Positions 43,043-51,407 of a DNA stretch of 64,000 nt are shown here, piece after piece. Numbering within the stretch: position 1 is the stretch's first letter; every line of letters starts with the position of its first letter. Made by a program: the position numbers and the translations under genes. This DNA is from Longimicrobium sp. (GTDB lineage: Bacteria > Gemmatimonadota > Gemmatimonadetes > Longimicrobiales > Longimicrobiaceae): assembly GCA_036377595.1 (NCBI GenBank), contig DASUYB010000105.1, positions 62,001 to 126,000 of the forward strand, in the 5' to 3' direction. The notes beneath the pieces were generated by a model. It saw only the letters and a program-made list of their open reading frames with translations. It made no database searches and was not told the DNA's origin.

Positions 43043-43954
43043 ATGCTCTCCATCCAGCCCGCCCTCGGCGACACCGATCTCCCGACTGAGCCCGGCCCAC
43101 CCGCGCGCCCGCAGTCCTGGCCCGCGTGCGACGCCGACGTCCGCGCGTGGGTCGATGCGACTGTCGACGCGCTGCGCCGCCATCTCGCCCGCGAGCTGAC
43201 CGGCATCTACCTTCACGGCTCGCTGGCCACCGGCGCCTACCGCCGCCCCAAGAGCGACGTCGACCTGATCGTCATCGTCCGCGAGCATCCGGACGACGAT
43301 CGGCTCCGCGCGCTCGCCGGCGAGCTGGCCGCGCTGCACGAGCGCCGCCCGAGCACCGGCGAGCTCGAGCTGCGGATCGTCCGTGACGCCGACGTCCGCC
43401 CGTTCGCCAGCATGGCGCCCGGCTTCCTCGCCTTCAGCCCCGGCCGCGGCGACTGGATCGGCCGTAACGAGGTGCCGCAACCCGGCCTCCCGAACCTGGA
43501 GCTCGCCTCCGTCGCCGCCGCGGCGCGCGAGCGCGGCATCGCGCTGCACGGCCCGCCGCCGCGCGAAGGAATCGCGCCCGTGCCGTGGGCCGCGTACGTC
43601 GCGTCGGTGATGGACGACTTCGCGTGGATCGTGGAAGGCGAGCACGTGCTGGTCACCCCGTTCTACGCGGTGCTCAACCTCTGCCGTACGCTCGCGATGC
43701 TGACGGAGGGGGAGGGAAGCCTTCTCGTGGACAAGGAAGAGGGCGCGCGGTGGGCGCTCGCGCATCTCCCGCCCGAGCATCACCCCGTCATCTCCCGCGC
43801 GCTCGCCGCCTACGTTTCGAGCGACGAGGTCACGGCCGAGCAGCGCCGCACCGCAGGGCTGCGCTGGGACCGCGCGCCGCTCCTCGCGTTCCGAGACTTC
43901 GCGGCGGCCGAGGCTGCGCGCCTCGGCTTCTCGTCATATCTCAACCAGGGATAG
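43043..43954 (+). CDS. Aminoglycoside nucleotidyltransferase-like protein (AadA/ANT fold)
   Basis: The protein has 303 residues. The nucleotidyltransferase core is LTGIYLHGSLATGAYRRPKSDVDLIVIV near residue 55, with GS and DxD metal ligands. A C-terminal helical DUF4111-like domain follows (PFYAVLNLCRTLAMLTEGEGSLLVDKEEGARWALAHLPPEHHPVISRALAAY), the arrangement of AadA-type adenylyltransferases. Whether it modifies an antibiotic or another small molecule is not known. The ATG at 43043 lies 5 bp after a terminator and has no ribosome site, so a leaderless or later start is possible. A small membrane protein gene follows after 3 bp. Confidence 0.75.
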   Translation: MLSIQPALGDTDLPTEPGPPARPQSWPACDADVRAWVDATVDALRRHLARELTGIYLHGSLATGAYRRPKSDVDLIVIVREHPDDDRLRALAGELAALHERRPSTGELELRIVRDADVRPFASMAPGFLAFSPGRGDWIGRNEVPQPGLPNLELASVAAAARERGIALHGPPPREGIAPVPWAAYVASVMDDFAWIVEGEHVLVTPFYAVLNLCRTLAMLTEGEGSLLVDKEEGARWALAHLPPEHHPVISRALAAYVSSDEVTAEQRRTAGLRWDRAPLLAFRDFAAAEAARLGFSSYLNQG

Positions 43955-43957
43955 ATC

Positions 43958-44116
43958 GTGGAGAAACTCTTCTGGTTCATCGGCGCCTCGCTCGGCGGGT
44001 GGCTTGGCTGGGTGCTCGGCGAGCGGATGGGGATCATGGCCGCGGTGCTGCTCAGCGCCGTCGGGACGGGCGTTGGCATTTATGCCGCCCATCGTATCAT
44101 CCGTGACTACTTCTGA
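43958..44116 (+). CDS. Small two-helix membrane protein
   Basis: The protein has 52 residues from GTG 43958, 3 bp after the nucleotidyltransferase stop, with AGGG about 8 bp upstream. The sequence is almost all hydrophobic: KLFWFIGASLGGWLGWVLGE, a short RMG turn, then AAVLLSAVGTGVGIYAAH, ending RIIRDYF. The glycine-rich helical hairpin with a basic tail is typical of small inner-membrane proteins. Function unknown. It is likely cotranscribed with the gene before it. Confidence 0.6.
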   Translation: MEKLFWFIGASLGGWLGWVLGERMGIMAAVLLSAVGTGVGIYAAHRIIRDYF

Positions 44117-44161
44117 AGCTGAGATGCTTGGCCGAGCCAATGATCTTTTTCTTAGAAGCAG

Positions 44162-44192
44162 TAACGGCGCACGTCCTTGGGGTGCGCCGTTA
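44162..44192. terminator. Bidirectional hairpin between convergent genes
   Basis: TAACGGCGCAC and GTGCGCCGTTA form a perfect 11-bp stem with a nine-base loop, midway between the stops at 44116 and 44221. Confidence 0.7.
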
Positions 44193-44220
44193 TCCGTAAC
44201 TTCCCTTGTAAGTCTAGAGC

Positions 44221-44505
44221 TTACCGCTCAACCTGCACGCCTCGCCAGAACGCGATGTGTCCGGCGATGTTGCTCGCCGCGAGCTTCGGATCTGGATAAT
44301 ACCACGCTGCGTCCTTGTTCTCGCGTCCGTCTACCACTACCGAGTAGTAGCTCGCCGTGCCCTTCCACGGGCAGATGGTGTGCGTCTGGCTCTCCCGCAG
44401 GTACTCGCGCTTCACCGCATCTTCAGGGAAGTAGACGTTTCCCTCGACCACCTCGTATTCGTCGCTCTCGGCGATCACCGCGCCATTCCAGCTCGCCTTC
44501 GCCAT
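44221..44505 (-). CDS. DUF427 domain protein
   Basis: The protein has 94 residues; GGAGG lies 4 bp before ATG 44505. DUF427 features: WNGAVIAESDEYEVVEGNVYFPEDAV at the N terminus, THTICPWKGTASYYSVVVDG in the middle and DAAWYYPDPKLAASNIAGHIAFW near the end. The family is a small beta-rich fold of unknown biochemical role. It begins 11 bp after the upstream gene stops, so the two are cotranscribed. The length is normal for a single-domain member. Confidence 0.85.
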   Translation of the reverse strand: MAKASWNGAVIAESDEYEVVEGNVYFPEDAVKREYLRESQTHTICPWKGTASYYSVVVDGRENKDAAWYYPDPKLAASNIAGHIAFWRGVQVER

Positions 44506-44516
44506 CACGCCTCCGT

Positions 44517-45251
44517 TCAGGGGTTGCCCACGATCCGCCCGGCCGTCGCCACCGCCGAGTCGAGCGCGGCGTACGGCCGCACCGTTCCCGACGGATCCAG
44601 CACGAACGCGCGCTCCGGCATCGGCGCGTCTCCCTGCTGGAGCTGGACGGCTGTCGCAACCAGTGAGCCATCGGGTTGCCCGGCCCAGTCGCGGAGCTCG
44701 AAGCCGTCCGGCAGCACCCGGCGCAGCCCGCGGCCGTCGAGCCCCGTCACGTACAGGCTGCGCCGGTCGCGGTCGTCGACGCGGCGGTCGCCGTTCGCGT
44801 CCTCCATCGCCGCCTCGTAGACGATCCACCGCAGCGAATCGTCCGACATGCCGTCGCCCGGAAAGCGTACGTGCGCGAGGTACCCGGGCCGGTCGAGCAG
44901 CAGCCGCGCGCCATCCCCATCCAGGAATGCGACGTTCACCGCCGGGGCCTCCGCCGCGCGCGTGCTCGACGACGTGTTGCGGTAGGTGTATCCCGTTCCC
45001 CGCCGGATCACGACGATGCGCGTCGCCGACCCGCGGACCGGCTGCGGCGGATCGTAGCGCAGCGGCGCGCGCTCGTCCTTCGCCTCCGTCCGCGATGCCG
45101 GAGCGGAGTCCGCCTTCCCGCCGCCCATCCCGGCAAGCCCGGCGACGAGCGCGAAGACACCGCCGGTCACGAGCATCGCCAGGAGAACGACGCCGTTGAT
45201 CAGCCACACCCAGCGCAGCCATCGGTCGACGCGCGGCGTCATCTCAGGCAT
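44517..45251 (-). CDS. Membrane-anchored protein of unknown function
   Basis: The protein has 244 residues. Residues 12-42 form a membrane anchor (WVWLINGVVLLAMLVTGGVFALVAGLAG), followed by a Gly/Ala/Ser linker and a beta-rich extracytoplasmic domain. It contains DANGDRRVDDRDRRSLYV, an EF-hand/dockerin-like calcium loop (DxNxDxxxDxxD) near residue 150. A propeller-like repeat SLYVTGLDGRGLRRVLPDG follows. No known family. The gene precedes DUF427 by 11 bp. Confidence 0.6.
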   Translation of the reverse strand: MPEMTPRVDRWLRWVWLINGVVLLAMLVTGGVFALVAGLAGMGGGKADSAPASRTEAKDERAPLRYDPPQPVRGSATRIVVIRRGTGYTYRNTSSSTRAAEAPAVNVAFLDGDGARLLLDRPGYLAHVRFPGDGMSDDSLRWIVYEAAMEDANGDRRVDDRDRRSLYVTGLDGRGLRRVLPDGFELRDWAGQPDGSLVATAVQLQQGDAPMPERAFVLDPSGTVRPYAALDSAVATAGRIVGNP

Positions 45252-45299
45252 TCGGAGTACCGTTGCGGCTCGGGAGAGGAGAATCGATGGGGAAGGGGA

Positions 45300-46052
45300 T
45301 TACAACCCGCTCGGGTGGTCGATGAACGTCCACTCGAAGCCGAACTTTTCCGCCAGGTGCGCCGCCAGCGCGCGCACGCCCCACGTCTCGGTGGCGTAGT
45401 GCCCGCCCAGGAGCAGGTTGATCCCCCCCTCCTCGGCGTCGAAGAAATTGTGGTGCCGCGCCTCGCCGGTCAGGAACGCGTCCAGCCCGGCGTCCGCCGC
45501 GGCCGCGATCTCGTCCGCCCCGCCGCCGGTGATCACCCCCGCGCGGCGGATCCGCTCCGGGCCACCGGGCACCAGCTTCACCGGCCCGCCCAGCGCGCGT
45601 TCCGCCCGCTCGCGCAACTCGTCGCGGGTGACGTCCAGCTCGCCCCACACGCCCACCGGCGTCCCCTTGTACTCGCCGAACGTGCCGCGCGGCTCGATCC
45701 CCAGCTCGCGCGCCAGCACGGCGTTGTTGCCGACCTCCGGGTGCACGTCCAGCGGCAGGTGCGCCGCGTATACCGCCAGCTCCGCGTCCAGGATCGCCTT
45801 CAGCCGCCGGTAGCGCCGACCCGTCACCGGCCGGTTTCCGTCCCAGAACAGCCCGTGGTGCACCAGCAGCAGGTCCGCGCCCCACGCCACCGCCGCGTCG
45901 ATCGACGCCTGCGCCGCGTCTACCGCGCACGCCACCCGCCCGATCTCCCGCGGCGAATCCACCTGCAGCCCGTTCAGCGCGCCGCTCCAGTCCGGCACCT
46001 CGCGGACGCGCAGGTAGGTGTCGAGATAGTCCGTAAGCTCGTCCAGTCGCAT
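45300..46052 (-). CDS. Nif3-like dinuclear metal-centre protein
   Basis: The protein has 250 residues, the bacterial single-domain Nif3/YbgI length. Motifs: WSGALNGLQVDSPREIGRVACAVDA near residue 22, GADLLLVHHGLFWDG (metal-binding HH) near 58, VYAAHLPLDVHPEVGNNAVLARELG with further ligands, and C-terminal VITGGGADEIAAAADAGLDAFLTGEARHH and GGHYATETWGV with the last ligands. The family forms hexameric toroids with two metal ions; its physiological role is unsettled. ATG 46052 is chosen as the conserved start (MRLDELTDYLD). DnaA-box-like repeats lie just upstream. Confidence 0.88.
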   Translation of the reverse strand: MRLDELTDYLDTYLRVREVPDWSGALNGLQVDSPREIGRVACAVDAAQASIDAAVAWGADLLLVHHGLFWDGNRPVTGRRYRRLKAILDAELAVYAAHLPLDVHPEVGNNAVLARELGIEPRGTFGEYKGTPVGVWGELDVTRDELRERAERALGGPVKLVPGGPERIRRAGVITGGGADEIAAAADAGLDAFLTGEARHHNFFDAEEGGINLLLGGHYATETWGVRALAAHLAEKFGFEWTFIDHPSGL

Positions 46053-46087
46053 GCGGCGCTTGAGGTATGGGTGCTTCCCACAAACAG

Positions 46088-46187
46088 GTGGAAAACTCGG
46101 GTGGAAAACCCGCCCCGGCACCTGCGGAAAACGCCCAACCCGCTGCTACGTCACGAGTTGGGCGATCCGGGCGTCGATGTGGAAAAC
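46088..46187. repeat. Four GTGGAAAAC (DnaA-box-like) repeats
   Basis: GTGGAAAAC occurs at 46088-46096, 46101-46109 and 46179-46187, with GCGGAAAAC at 46124-46132. With one upstream base the last reads TTTTCCACA on the other strand, a match to the relaxed DnaA consensus TTWTNCACA. The cluster lies between the Nif3 and bactofilin genes, about 12 kb from dnaA. Confidence 0.5.
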
Positions 46188-46648
46188 TACGACCACGATT
46201 GTGGACTATCCGTACCCGTGGCGGCGGGAAGGGCGCGCTGCGCGGCCTGCTCGTCGCCCAGCATCTGCACCTGCCCGTTGAAGCGGCACCCCTCCTCCAG
46301 CACCAGGTGCTGCGCCCGCGCGGAGATCTGCCCCTCGATGCGCGCCGTGGCCTGCAGCTCCAGCCGGCTCTCGGCCACCACGGTGCCCTGCACGTGCCCG
46401 CCGATCACCGCGTCCTGCGTCAGCACGTCGCCCACCACCTCGCCTTCCTTGCCGATCACCACCGCCTTCCCGGCGCGGATCGTTCCCTCGATGCGCCCCT
46501 CCACCCGCACCGTCCCCTCCGTCACCAGGTCGCCGGTGATGCGCATCCCCGCGCCGATGATCGACATCGAGGCCTCGTTGGCCACGGCCCGCAGCACCGG
46601 GCTCCCCTTGTCTCGCGCCACGTCGTCTTTCCCTCGAAAGATCCCCAT
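46187..46648 (-). CDS. bacA: Bactofilin (polymer-forming cytoskeletal protein)
   Basis: The protein has 153 residues; GGAG lies 6 bp before ATG 46648. It starts MGIFRGKDD with a disordered tail, then a right-handed beta-helix core of about 100 residues: SIIGAGMRITGDLVTEGTVRVEGRIEGTIRAGKAVVIGKEGEVVGDVLTQDAVIGGHVQGTVVAESRLELQ, with glycine turns every 17-18 residues, the DUF583 pattern. It self-assembles into membrane-associated filaments that shape cells or organise ParAB/parS. Its position beside parAB and parS fits this second role, known in myxobacteria. Confidence 0.88.
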   Translation of the reverse strand: MGIFRGKDDVARDKGSPVLRAVANEASMSIIGAGMRITGDLVTEGTVRVEGRIEGTIRAGKAVVIGKEGEVVGDVLTQDAVIGGHVQGTVVAESRLELQATARIEGQISARAQHLVLEEGCRFNGQVQMLGDEQAAQRALPAATGTDSPQSWS

Positions 46649-46880
46649 CTCGCTCTCCACAGGCGTTCCCGGACTGCAACGGCAACCCCGGGCTTGGGCG
46701 TGTCCCCCGCTGCGCGGGGGCCGGGCTGCGCGCGCGGTAGGGCACGATACTACTGTGCCCAACCGCGCCGGGCCACCACCGCGCCGAGCATCCGCGCAGA
46801 TATCCGGCGACGGAGCGCGCGCGGCGGCGTCCCGGCCCTGCGGGCGCGCATCCCTCACGCGTCGGCGCGGAGGACGGGGT

Positions 46881-47324
46881 CTACCGCTTCGCCGAGTCGC
46901 CCTGCGCCGCGTCCGTCGCCGTGGTATCGGGCGGCGGGGCGGTGGTGTCGCCTCGGGTGGTGCCGCCGGCGGCGCGCGTCTGCGCGTCGATGCTGTCCAG
47001 CGGGGGCAGCTCGCCCTTCAGCATCACCCGGATCTGCTCGTACGTCGCCTGCATCCGCGCCAGCTGCCGGGCGAGCCGCTCGCGCTCCTGCCGCTCCTTC
47101 TGCAGCTCCCTCACCTGTCGCTCCAGGAACGGCACCCGCGCCGCCTGCGCGCCCACCCAGATATAGCTGGCCGCCATCACGAAGATCAGCGCCGCCACCA
47201 CCATCGCGGCGATCACCGCCATCCGCAGCCGGCGGTACGAGATCTCGTACGAGCGCGTGCTCAGGTCGCCCGACCCGCCGTGGGGGACGACGACGAACGT
47301 CATCCGCCGCTCGTCACGCGCCAT
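46881..47324 (-). CDS. Membrane coiled-coil protein resembling the N terminus of M23 peptidases
   Basis: The protein has 147 residues. Residues 1-30 (DERRMTFVVVPHGGSGDLSTRSYEISYRRLR) look like the cytoplasmic head of membrane-bound M23 endopeptidases. One membrane helix follows at 34-58 (MAVIAAMVVAALIFVMAASYIWVGAQ), then a coiled coil (RQVRELQKERQERERLARQLARMQATYEQIRVML) and a low-complexity Thr/Pro tail. The peptidase domain is absent. It may be a truncated M23 protein or a regulator. It lies between parB and bactofilin on the same strand, so it may take part in envelope or chromosome-pole organisation. Confidence 0.65.
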   Translation of the reverse strand: MARDERRMTFVVVPHGGSGDLSTRSYEISYRRLRMAVIAAMVVAALIFVMAASYIWVGAQAARVPFLERQVRELQKERQERERLARQLARMQATYEQIRVMLKGELPPLDSIDAQTRAAGGTTRGDTTAPPPDTTATDAAQGDSAKR

Positions 47325-47390
47325 CATTACCCCGCGGGTGGTGAGAGGCGGACGCACCCCCGGCCATCATCTCCGTCTCCGCCGGCCGGA

Positions 47391-48317
47391 TCACGCCCGC
47401 TCGGCCTCGGTGCCCAGGATCAGCTCCAGCACCCGGTCGAAGTCGTCGGCGTTGTAGAAGGGGATCTCGATACGCCCGCTCTTCCCGCTCGCCACCCGGA
47501 TCCGCACGGGCGTGCCGAGCGCGCGCTGCAGCTCCGCCTCCAGGTGCCGCACGTGCGGGTCGTCCATCGCCTCGCGCACCCCGGCCATCGTCGACCGCGG
47601 CGAGGCGGCCGGGGCCCCGGGCCGCAGCTGCCGGACGCGCTCCTCCACCGTGCGCACCGACATCCCCGCGTCCGCGGCCTGCCGCGCGAGCTCGGCCATC
47701 TCCCGCTCGCTCTCCAGCCCCAGCAGCGCGCGCGCGTGCCCCATCGACAGCTCGCCCTCGTTCACCATCCGCTGCACGGTGGCGGGGAGCGACAGGAGGC
47801 GGAGGAGGTTGGCCACGGTGGAGCGCTCGCGGCCTACGCTGTCGGCCACCTCGGCCTGCGTGTAGCCGAACTCGTCGATCAGCTGCCGGTATCCGGCCGC
47901 TTCTTCGAGCGGGGAGAGCCCGGCGCGCTGGACGTTCTCGACGATGGCGAGGACGAGCATCGCGCGGTCGTCGATCTCCCGCACGACGACGGGCACCTGC
48001 GGCCAGCCCAGGCGGCGCACGGCCCGCCACCGCCGCTCCCCCGCGATCAGCTCCCACTCCGCGCCGTCCGGCGTCGCGTCCGTCCGCGGGCGGACCACCA
48101 GCGGCTGCAGCAGCCCGTTCTTGCGGATCGAGTCTTCGAGCTCCGCCAGCTGCTCGGCGCTGAACTCCCGGCGCGGCTGGAACGGGTTGGGCGCGATCCG
48201 GCTCGTGGCCACCTCGCGCACCCCCTCGCCGGTGGCGATGGCCTGCTGCGTCTCGGCCGAGAAGTCGCCGAGGAGCGCGCTCAGCCCCTTCCCCAGGCGG
48301 GGCTTGCGGGACGACAC
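47391..48317 (-). CDS. parB: Chromosome partitioning protein ParB
   Basis: The protein has 308 residues. The N-terminal LGKGLSALLGD motif contacts ParA. The CTPase domain has LIAGERRWRAVRRLG (GERRxRA) and the ENVQRAGLSPLEEA segment. A helix-turn-helix follows (YTQAEVADSVGRERSTVANLLRLLSLP), then the C-terminal dimerisation domain (RIEIPFYNADDFDRVLELI). It loads on parS as a CTP-dependent clamp and spreads. Two parS sites lie nearby at 49232 and 51256. It starts 3 bp after parA ends, in a tight operon. Confidence 0.93.
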   Translation of the reverse strand: MSSRKPRLGKGLSALLGDFSAETQQAIATGEGVREVATSRIAPNPFQPRREFSAEQLAELEDSIRKNGLLQPLVVRPRTDATPDGAEWELIAGERRWRAVRRLGWPQVPVVVREIDDRAMLVLAIVENVQRAGLSPLEEAAGYRQLIDEFGYTQAEVADSVGRERSTVANLLRLLSLPATVQRMVNEGELSMGHARALLGLESEREMAELARQAADAGMSVRTVEERVRQLRPGAPAASPRSTMAGVREAMDDPHVRHLEAELQRALGTPVRIRVASGKSGRIEIPFYNADDFDRVLELILGTEAERA

Positions 48318-48320
48318 GGA

Positions 48321-49148
48321 CTACTCTCCCCCGGCCGCGGCGGCGGGGGCCGCCTCGATCTCCGCCGCGCCGCGGCCGCCCTTCCCCCGCTTCGCGATCA
48401 CCTCCTTCGCGAGGGAGAGGTAGCTCTTCGCGCCCACGGAAAGGATGTCGTAGAGGACGATCGGCTTCCCGAAGCTCGGCGCCTCGGCGATGCGCACGTT
48501 CCGGGGGATGGTGGTCTTGTAGACCTTGGGGCCGAAGTACTCCTTCGCCTCGTCGGCCACCTGGCGCGAGAGGTTGAGGCGCCCGTCGTACATCGTCAGC
48601 AGCACCCCCTCGATCTGCAGCGCGGGGTTCAGGTTCTTCTGCACGATGGTGACGGTGTTCAGCAGCTGCGACAGCCCCTCGAGCGCGTAGAACTCGCACT
48701 GGATGGGGATCAGCACCGAGTCCGACGCCGCCAGCGTGTTCAGCGTCAGCAGCCCGAGCGACGGCGGGCAGTCGATCAGGATGAAGTCGTAGCGGTCGCG
48801 CACCGCCTCGATGGCGCGGCGGAGGATAATCTCGCGCCCCTTGCGGTTCACCAGCTCCACCTCGGCGCCCACCAGGTCGCGCGTGGCGGGCACCACGTCC
48901 AGGTAGGGGAAGTGCACCTCGCGGACGATCACGTCCTCGATCGGCGCCTCTTCGATCAGGACGTCGTAGATCGACTTCTCGACCTCGTCCTTGTCGATGC
49001 CCAGCCCGCTGGTGGCGTTCCCCTGCGGATCGGTGTCGATGACCAGCGTGCGCTTTTCGGCCACGGCCAGGCATGCGCCCAGGTTGATGGCCGTGGTGGT
49101 CTTGCCGACGCCGCCCTTCTGGTTCGCGATGGCGATGATGCGCGACAC
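48321..49148 (-). CDS. parA: Chromosome partitioning ATPase ParA
   Basis: The protein has 275 residues. Deviant Walker A is [17 protein letters not shown] (residues 8-24), with [15 protein letters not shown] after it and Walker [19 protein letters not shown]. ParA binds DNA non-specifically as an ATP dimer and pulls ParB-parS complexes. Translation likely begins at GTG 49148, which has AGAGGA 5 bp upstream; no ATG is available. A Glu/Ala-rich tail of about 20 residues ends it. It is followed directly by parB. Confidence 0.93.
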   Translation of the reverse strand: MSRIIAIANQKGGVGKTTTAINLGACLAVAEKRTLVIDTDPQGNATSGLGIDKDEVEKSIYDVLIEEAPIEDVIVREVHFPYLDVVPATRDLVGAEVELVNRKGREIILRRAIEAVRDRYDFILIDCPPSLGLLTLNTLAASDSVLIPIQCEFYALEGLSQLLNTVTIVQKNLNPALQIEGVLLTMYDGRLNLSRQVADEAKEYFGPKVYKTTIPRNVRIAEAPSFGKPIVLYDILSVGAKSYLSLAKEVIAKRGKGGRGAAEIEAAPAAAAGGE

Positions 49149-49231
49149 GCGTCCTCTGCGTTGGGATGGGGAGATGGGGTCCGGGGAATCTACACGGCGG
49201 GCCCTACTTCGTCCAGAAAACGAGGCGGGAA

Positions 49232-49247
49232 TGTTCCACGTGGAACA
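49232..49247. other. parS site 1
   Basis: TGTTCCACGTGGAACA is a perfect 16-bp palindrome that matches the bacterial parS consensus TGTTTCACGTGAAACA with symmetric changes at two positions. It lies in the 125-bp gap between mnmG and parA. Confidence 0.92.
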
Positions 49248-49273
49248 TCTGAATGCGCGATCAATCGCTCCCG

Positions 49274-51169
49274 TCAGGCACCGACGGCCGCGCCACGGCG
49301 CTTCCGCACCTCCATCACCAGGTTCTGCAGGTCGCTCGGGCTCACACCCGGGATGCGCCCCGCCTGTGCCAGCGTCGCCGGGCGTACGCGATCCAGCTTC
49401 TGACGCGCCTCGTAGCTCAGCGTCGCCAGCGCGGAATAGGGAAGGTCCGCCGGAAGGGCGAAGTCCGCCTGCCGGCGCAGCGTCTCCGCGCGCTCCCGCT
49501 CGCGCGCGAGGTAGCCCTCGTACTTGAGTTCCATCTCCGCCGACACGAGCGCCTCCGCGACGGCGGCTTCGTCCTCCCCCTCCACCGGCGCACTGCCCAC
49601 CGCCTCCGCCAGCGCCTCGGCGGTGACACCGGGGCGCTTGAGAATGGCCGCCAGCCGCGTCGGCTCCCGCAGCGGCTGCGAGTTGGCCGACCGCAGCAGA
49701 TCGTCGACCTGCGCCGGCGCCGCGTTGGTGCTCCGCAGCCAGCCGTCCAGCCTTGCGGCAAGATCGAGCCGGTGATCGAGCACCGCGCGCTGCTCCTCCG
49801 TCAGCAGCCCGCGCTCCGCGGCGATCGGGCCGAGGCGGTGCAGGGCGTTGTCCTGGCGCAGCACCAGCCGGAACTCCGCGCGCGAGGTGAAGAGGCGATA
49901 CGGCTCGTCCGTCCCCTTCGTCACCAGGTCGTCCACCAGCACGCCGATGAAGGCCTGGTCGCGCTCCAGGAGCAGCGGCTCGCGGCCGAGTGCGTGGAAC
50001 GCGGCGTTCGCCCCGGCCACGATCCCCTGCCCGGCGGCCTCCTCGTACCCCGTGGTCCCGTTCACCTGGCCGGCGAGGAAGAGCCCGCCCAGCGCCTTGC
50101 ACTCCAGCGTCGGGCGGAGCTGGTGCGGAGGATAGTAGTCGTACTCGATCGCGTAGCCGACTTTCGTCATCCGCGCGTTCTCCAGCCCCGGGATGGAGTG
50201 GAGCATCCGTAGCTGCACGTCCGCGGGGAGCGAGGTGGAGAGGCCGTTCACGTACAGCTCCGTCGTCTCCAGTCCCTCCGGCTCCAGGAATACCTGGTGC
50301 CGCGGGGCGTCGGGGAACTTCACGATCTTGTCCTCGATCGACGGGCAGTAGCGCGGCCCGCGCCCCGAGATCTCCCCTCCGTAGAGCGCGGAATCGCTCA
50401 GGTGGTCGGTGACGAGGTCGCGCAGCGGCTCCCCGGTCCACGTGATCCAGCACGGCCGCTGGGGGAGAAGGGGTGCACGCTCCCACACAGAGAGGCGATA
50501 CTCCGGCATCTCCCCCGGCTGCACGTCCGTCCTGGAGAAGTCGACCGAGCGCCCGTCGATCCGGGGCGGCGTGCCCGTCTTGAAGCGCGCGACCTCCAGC
50601 CCCAGCACCTCCATCTGCTCGGCGAGGCGAACGGACGGCGGATCCCCCGCGCGGCCGGCGGGCACCCCCGGCGCCCGGCCGACGTGGATGCGGCCGCGCA
50701 GGAAGGTGCCGGTGGTAAGGACGACGGCGCGCGCGCGGAACTCGAACCCGTTCTCCGTCCGCACGCCCGCGACGCGGCCGCCCTCCAGGATCAGCGAACC
50801 GACCATCCCCTGGAAAAACTCCAGGCCTGCGTACCGCTCCAGCAGCGCCCGAGCGGCGCGGGGATACAGCCCCCGATCGCACTGCGCGCGCGGGGCCCAC
50901 ACGGCGGGGCCCTTGGAGCGGTTCAGCATGCGGAACTGGATGCGCGCGCGGTCCGTGGCGAGACCCATCACCCCGCCGAGCGCATCCACCTCGCGCACGA
51001 CCGTGCCCTTGGCCACCCCACCGATCGCGGGATTGCAGCTCATCTGGCCGATGGCCTCGAGGTTGGCCGTCACCAGCAGCGTGCGCGCACCCGCACGCGC
51101 CGCGGCGGCCGACGCCTCCACGCCGGCATGCCCGCCCCCCACCACGATCACGTCGAACACGCTCGTCAT
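49274..51169 (-). CDS. mnmG: tRNA uridine-5-carboxymethylaminomethyl modification enzyme MnmG
   Basis: The protein has 631 residues, the usual length. FAD binding is [21 protein letters not shown] at the N terminus. [50 protein letters not shown] and the [15 protein letters not shown] insert are MnmG signatures. The C-terminal MnmE-interacting helices end [12 protein letters not shown]. With MnmE (53865-55238) it makes cmnm5U34 in tRNA anticodons using glycine, FAD and methylene-THF. It is followed by parAB, the common oriC order. Confidence 0.95.
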   Translation of the reverse strand: MTSVFDVIVVGGGHAGVEASAAAARAGARTLLVTANLEAIGQMSCNPAIGGVAKGTVVREVDALGGVMGLATDRARIQFRMLNRSKGPAVWAPRAQCDRGLYPRAARALLERYAGLEFFQGMVGSLILEGGRVAGVRTENGFEFRARAVVLTTGTFLRGRIHVGRAPGVPAGRAGDPPSVRLAEQMEVLGLEVARFKTGTPPRIDGRSVDFSRTDVQPGEMPEYRLSVWERAPLLPQRPCWITWTGEPLRDLVTDHLSDSALYGGEISGRGPRYCPSIEDKIVKFPDAPRHQVFLEPEGLETTELYVNGLSTSLPADVQLRMLHSIPGLENARMTKVGYAIEYDYYPPHQLRPTLECKALGGLFLAGQVNGTTGYEEAAGQGIVAGANAAFHALGREPLLLERDQAFIGVLVDDLVTKGTDEPYRLFTSRAEFRLVLRQDNALHRLGPIAAERGLLTEEQRAVLDHRLDLAARLDGWLRSTNAAPAQVDDLLRSANSQPLREPTRLAAILKRPGVTAEALAEAVGSAPVEGEDEAAVAEALVSAEMELKYEGYLARERERAETLRRQADFALPADLPYSALATLSYEARQKLDRVRPATLAQAGRIPGVSPSDLQNLVMEVRKRRGAAVGA

Positions 51170-51255
51170 CCGATCGATCCACTCCGAAGTCGCAGGTACA
51201 GATCTTCAATATATAACAATGTCAGGCGCGCATCCGAGGCCGTGTACGCTACGAA

Positions 51256-51271
51256 TGTTCCACGTGAAACA
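51256..51271. other. parS site 2
   Basis: TGTTCCACGTGAAACA differs by one base from the canonical parS. It lies 86 bp upstream of the mnmG start, in the mnmG/YqjD-like divergent region (51170-51407). Confidence 0.92.
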
Positions 51272-51407
51272 TTTTCTCCGGTCTTCCCAGATCCCCCGGC
51301 GCAGTTCTCCCCGTCGTCGTTCACATGGCCGGTACATGGCACACCCATTGCACCCCCGCGCTTCTCCCATACGGACGGGAACCCTTTCGAGCGGAGGAGG
51401 CATAGCC

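Noticed and set aside
44676-49403. A 1575-codon open frame on the plus strand
   Set aside because: It runs antisense across Nif3, bactofilin, parB and parA, all well-supported genes on the minus strand. Composition is low complexity with no motif.
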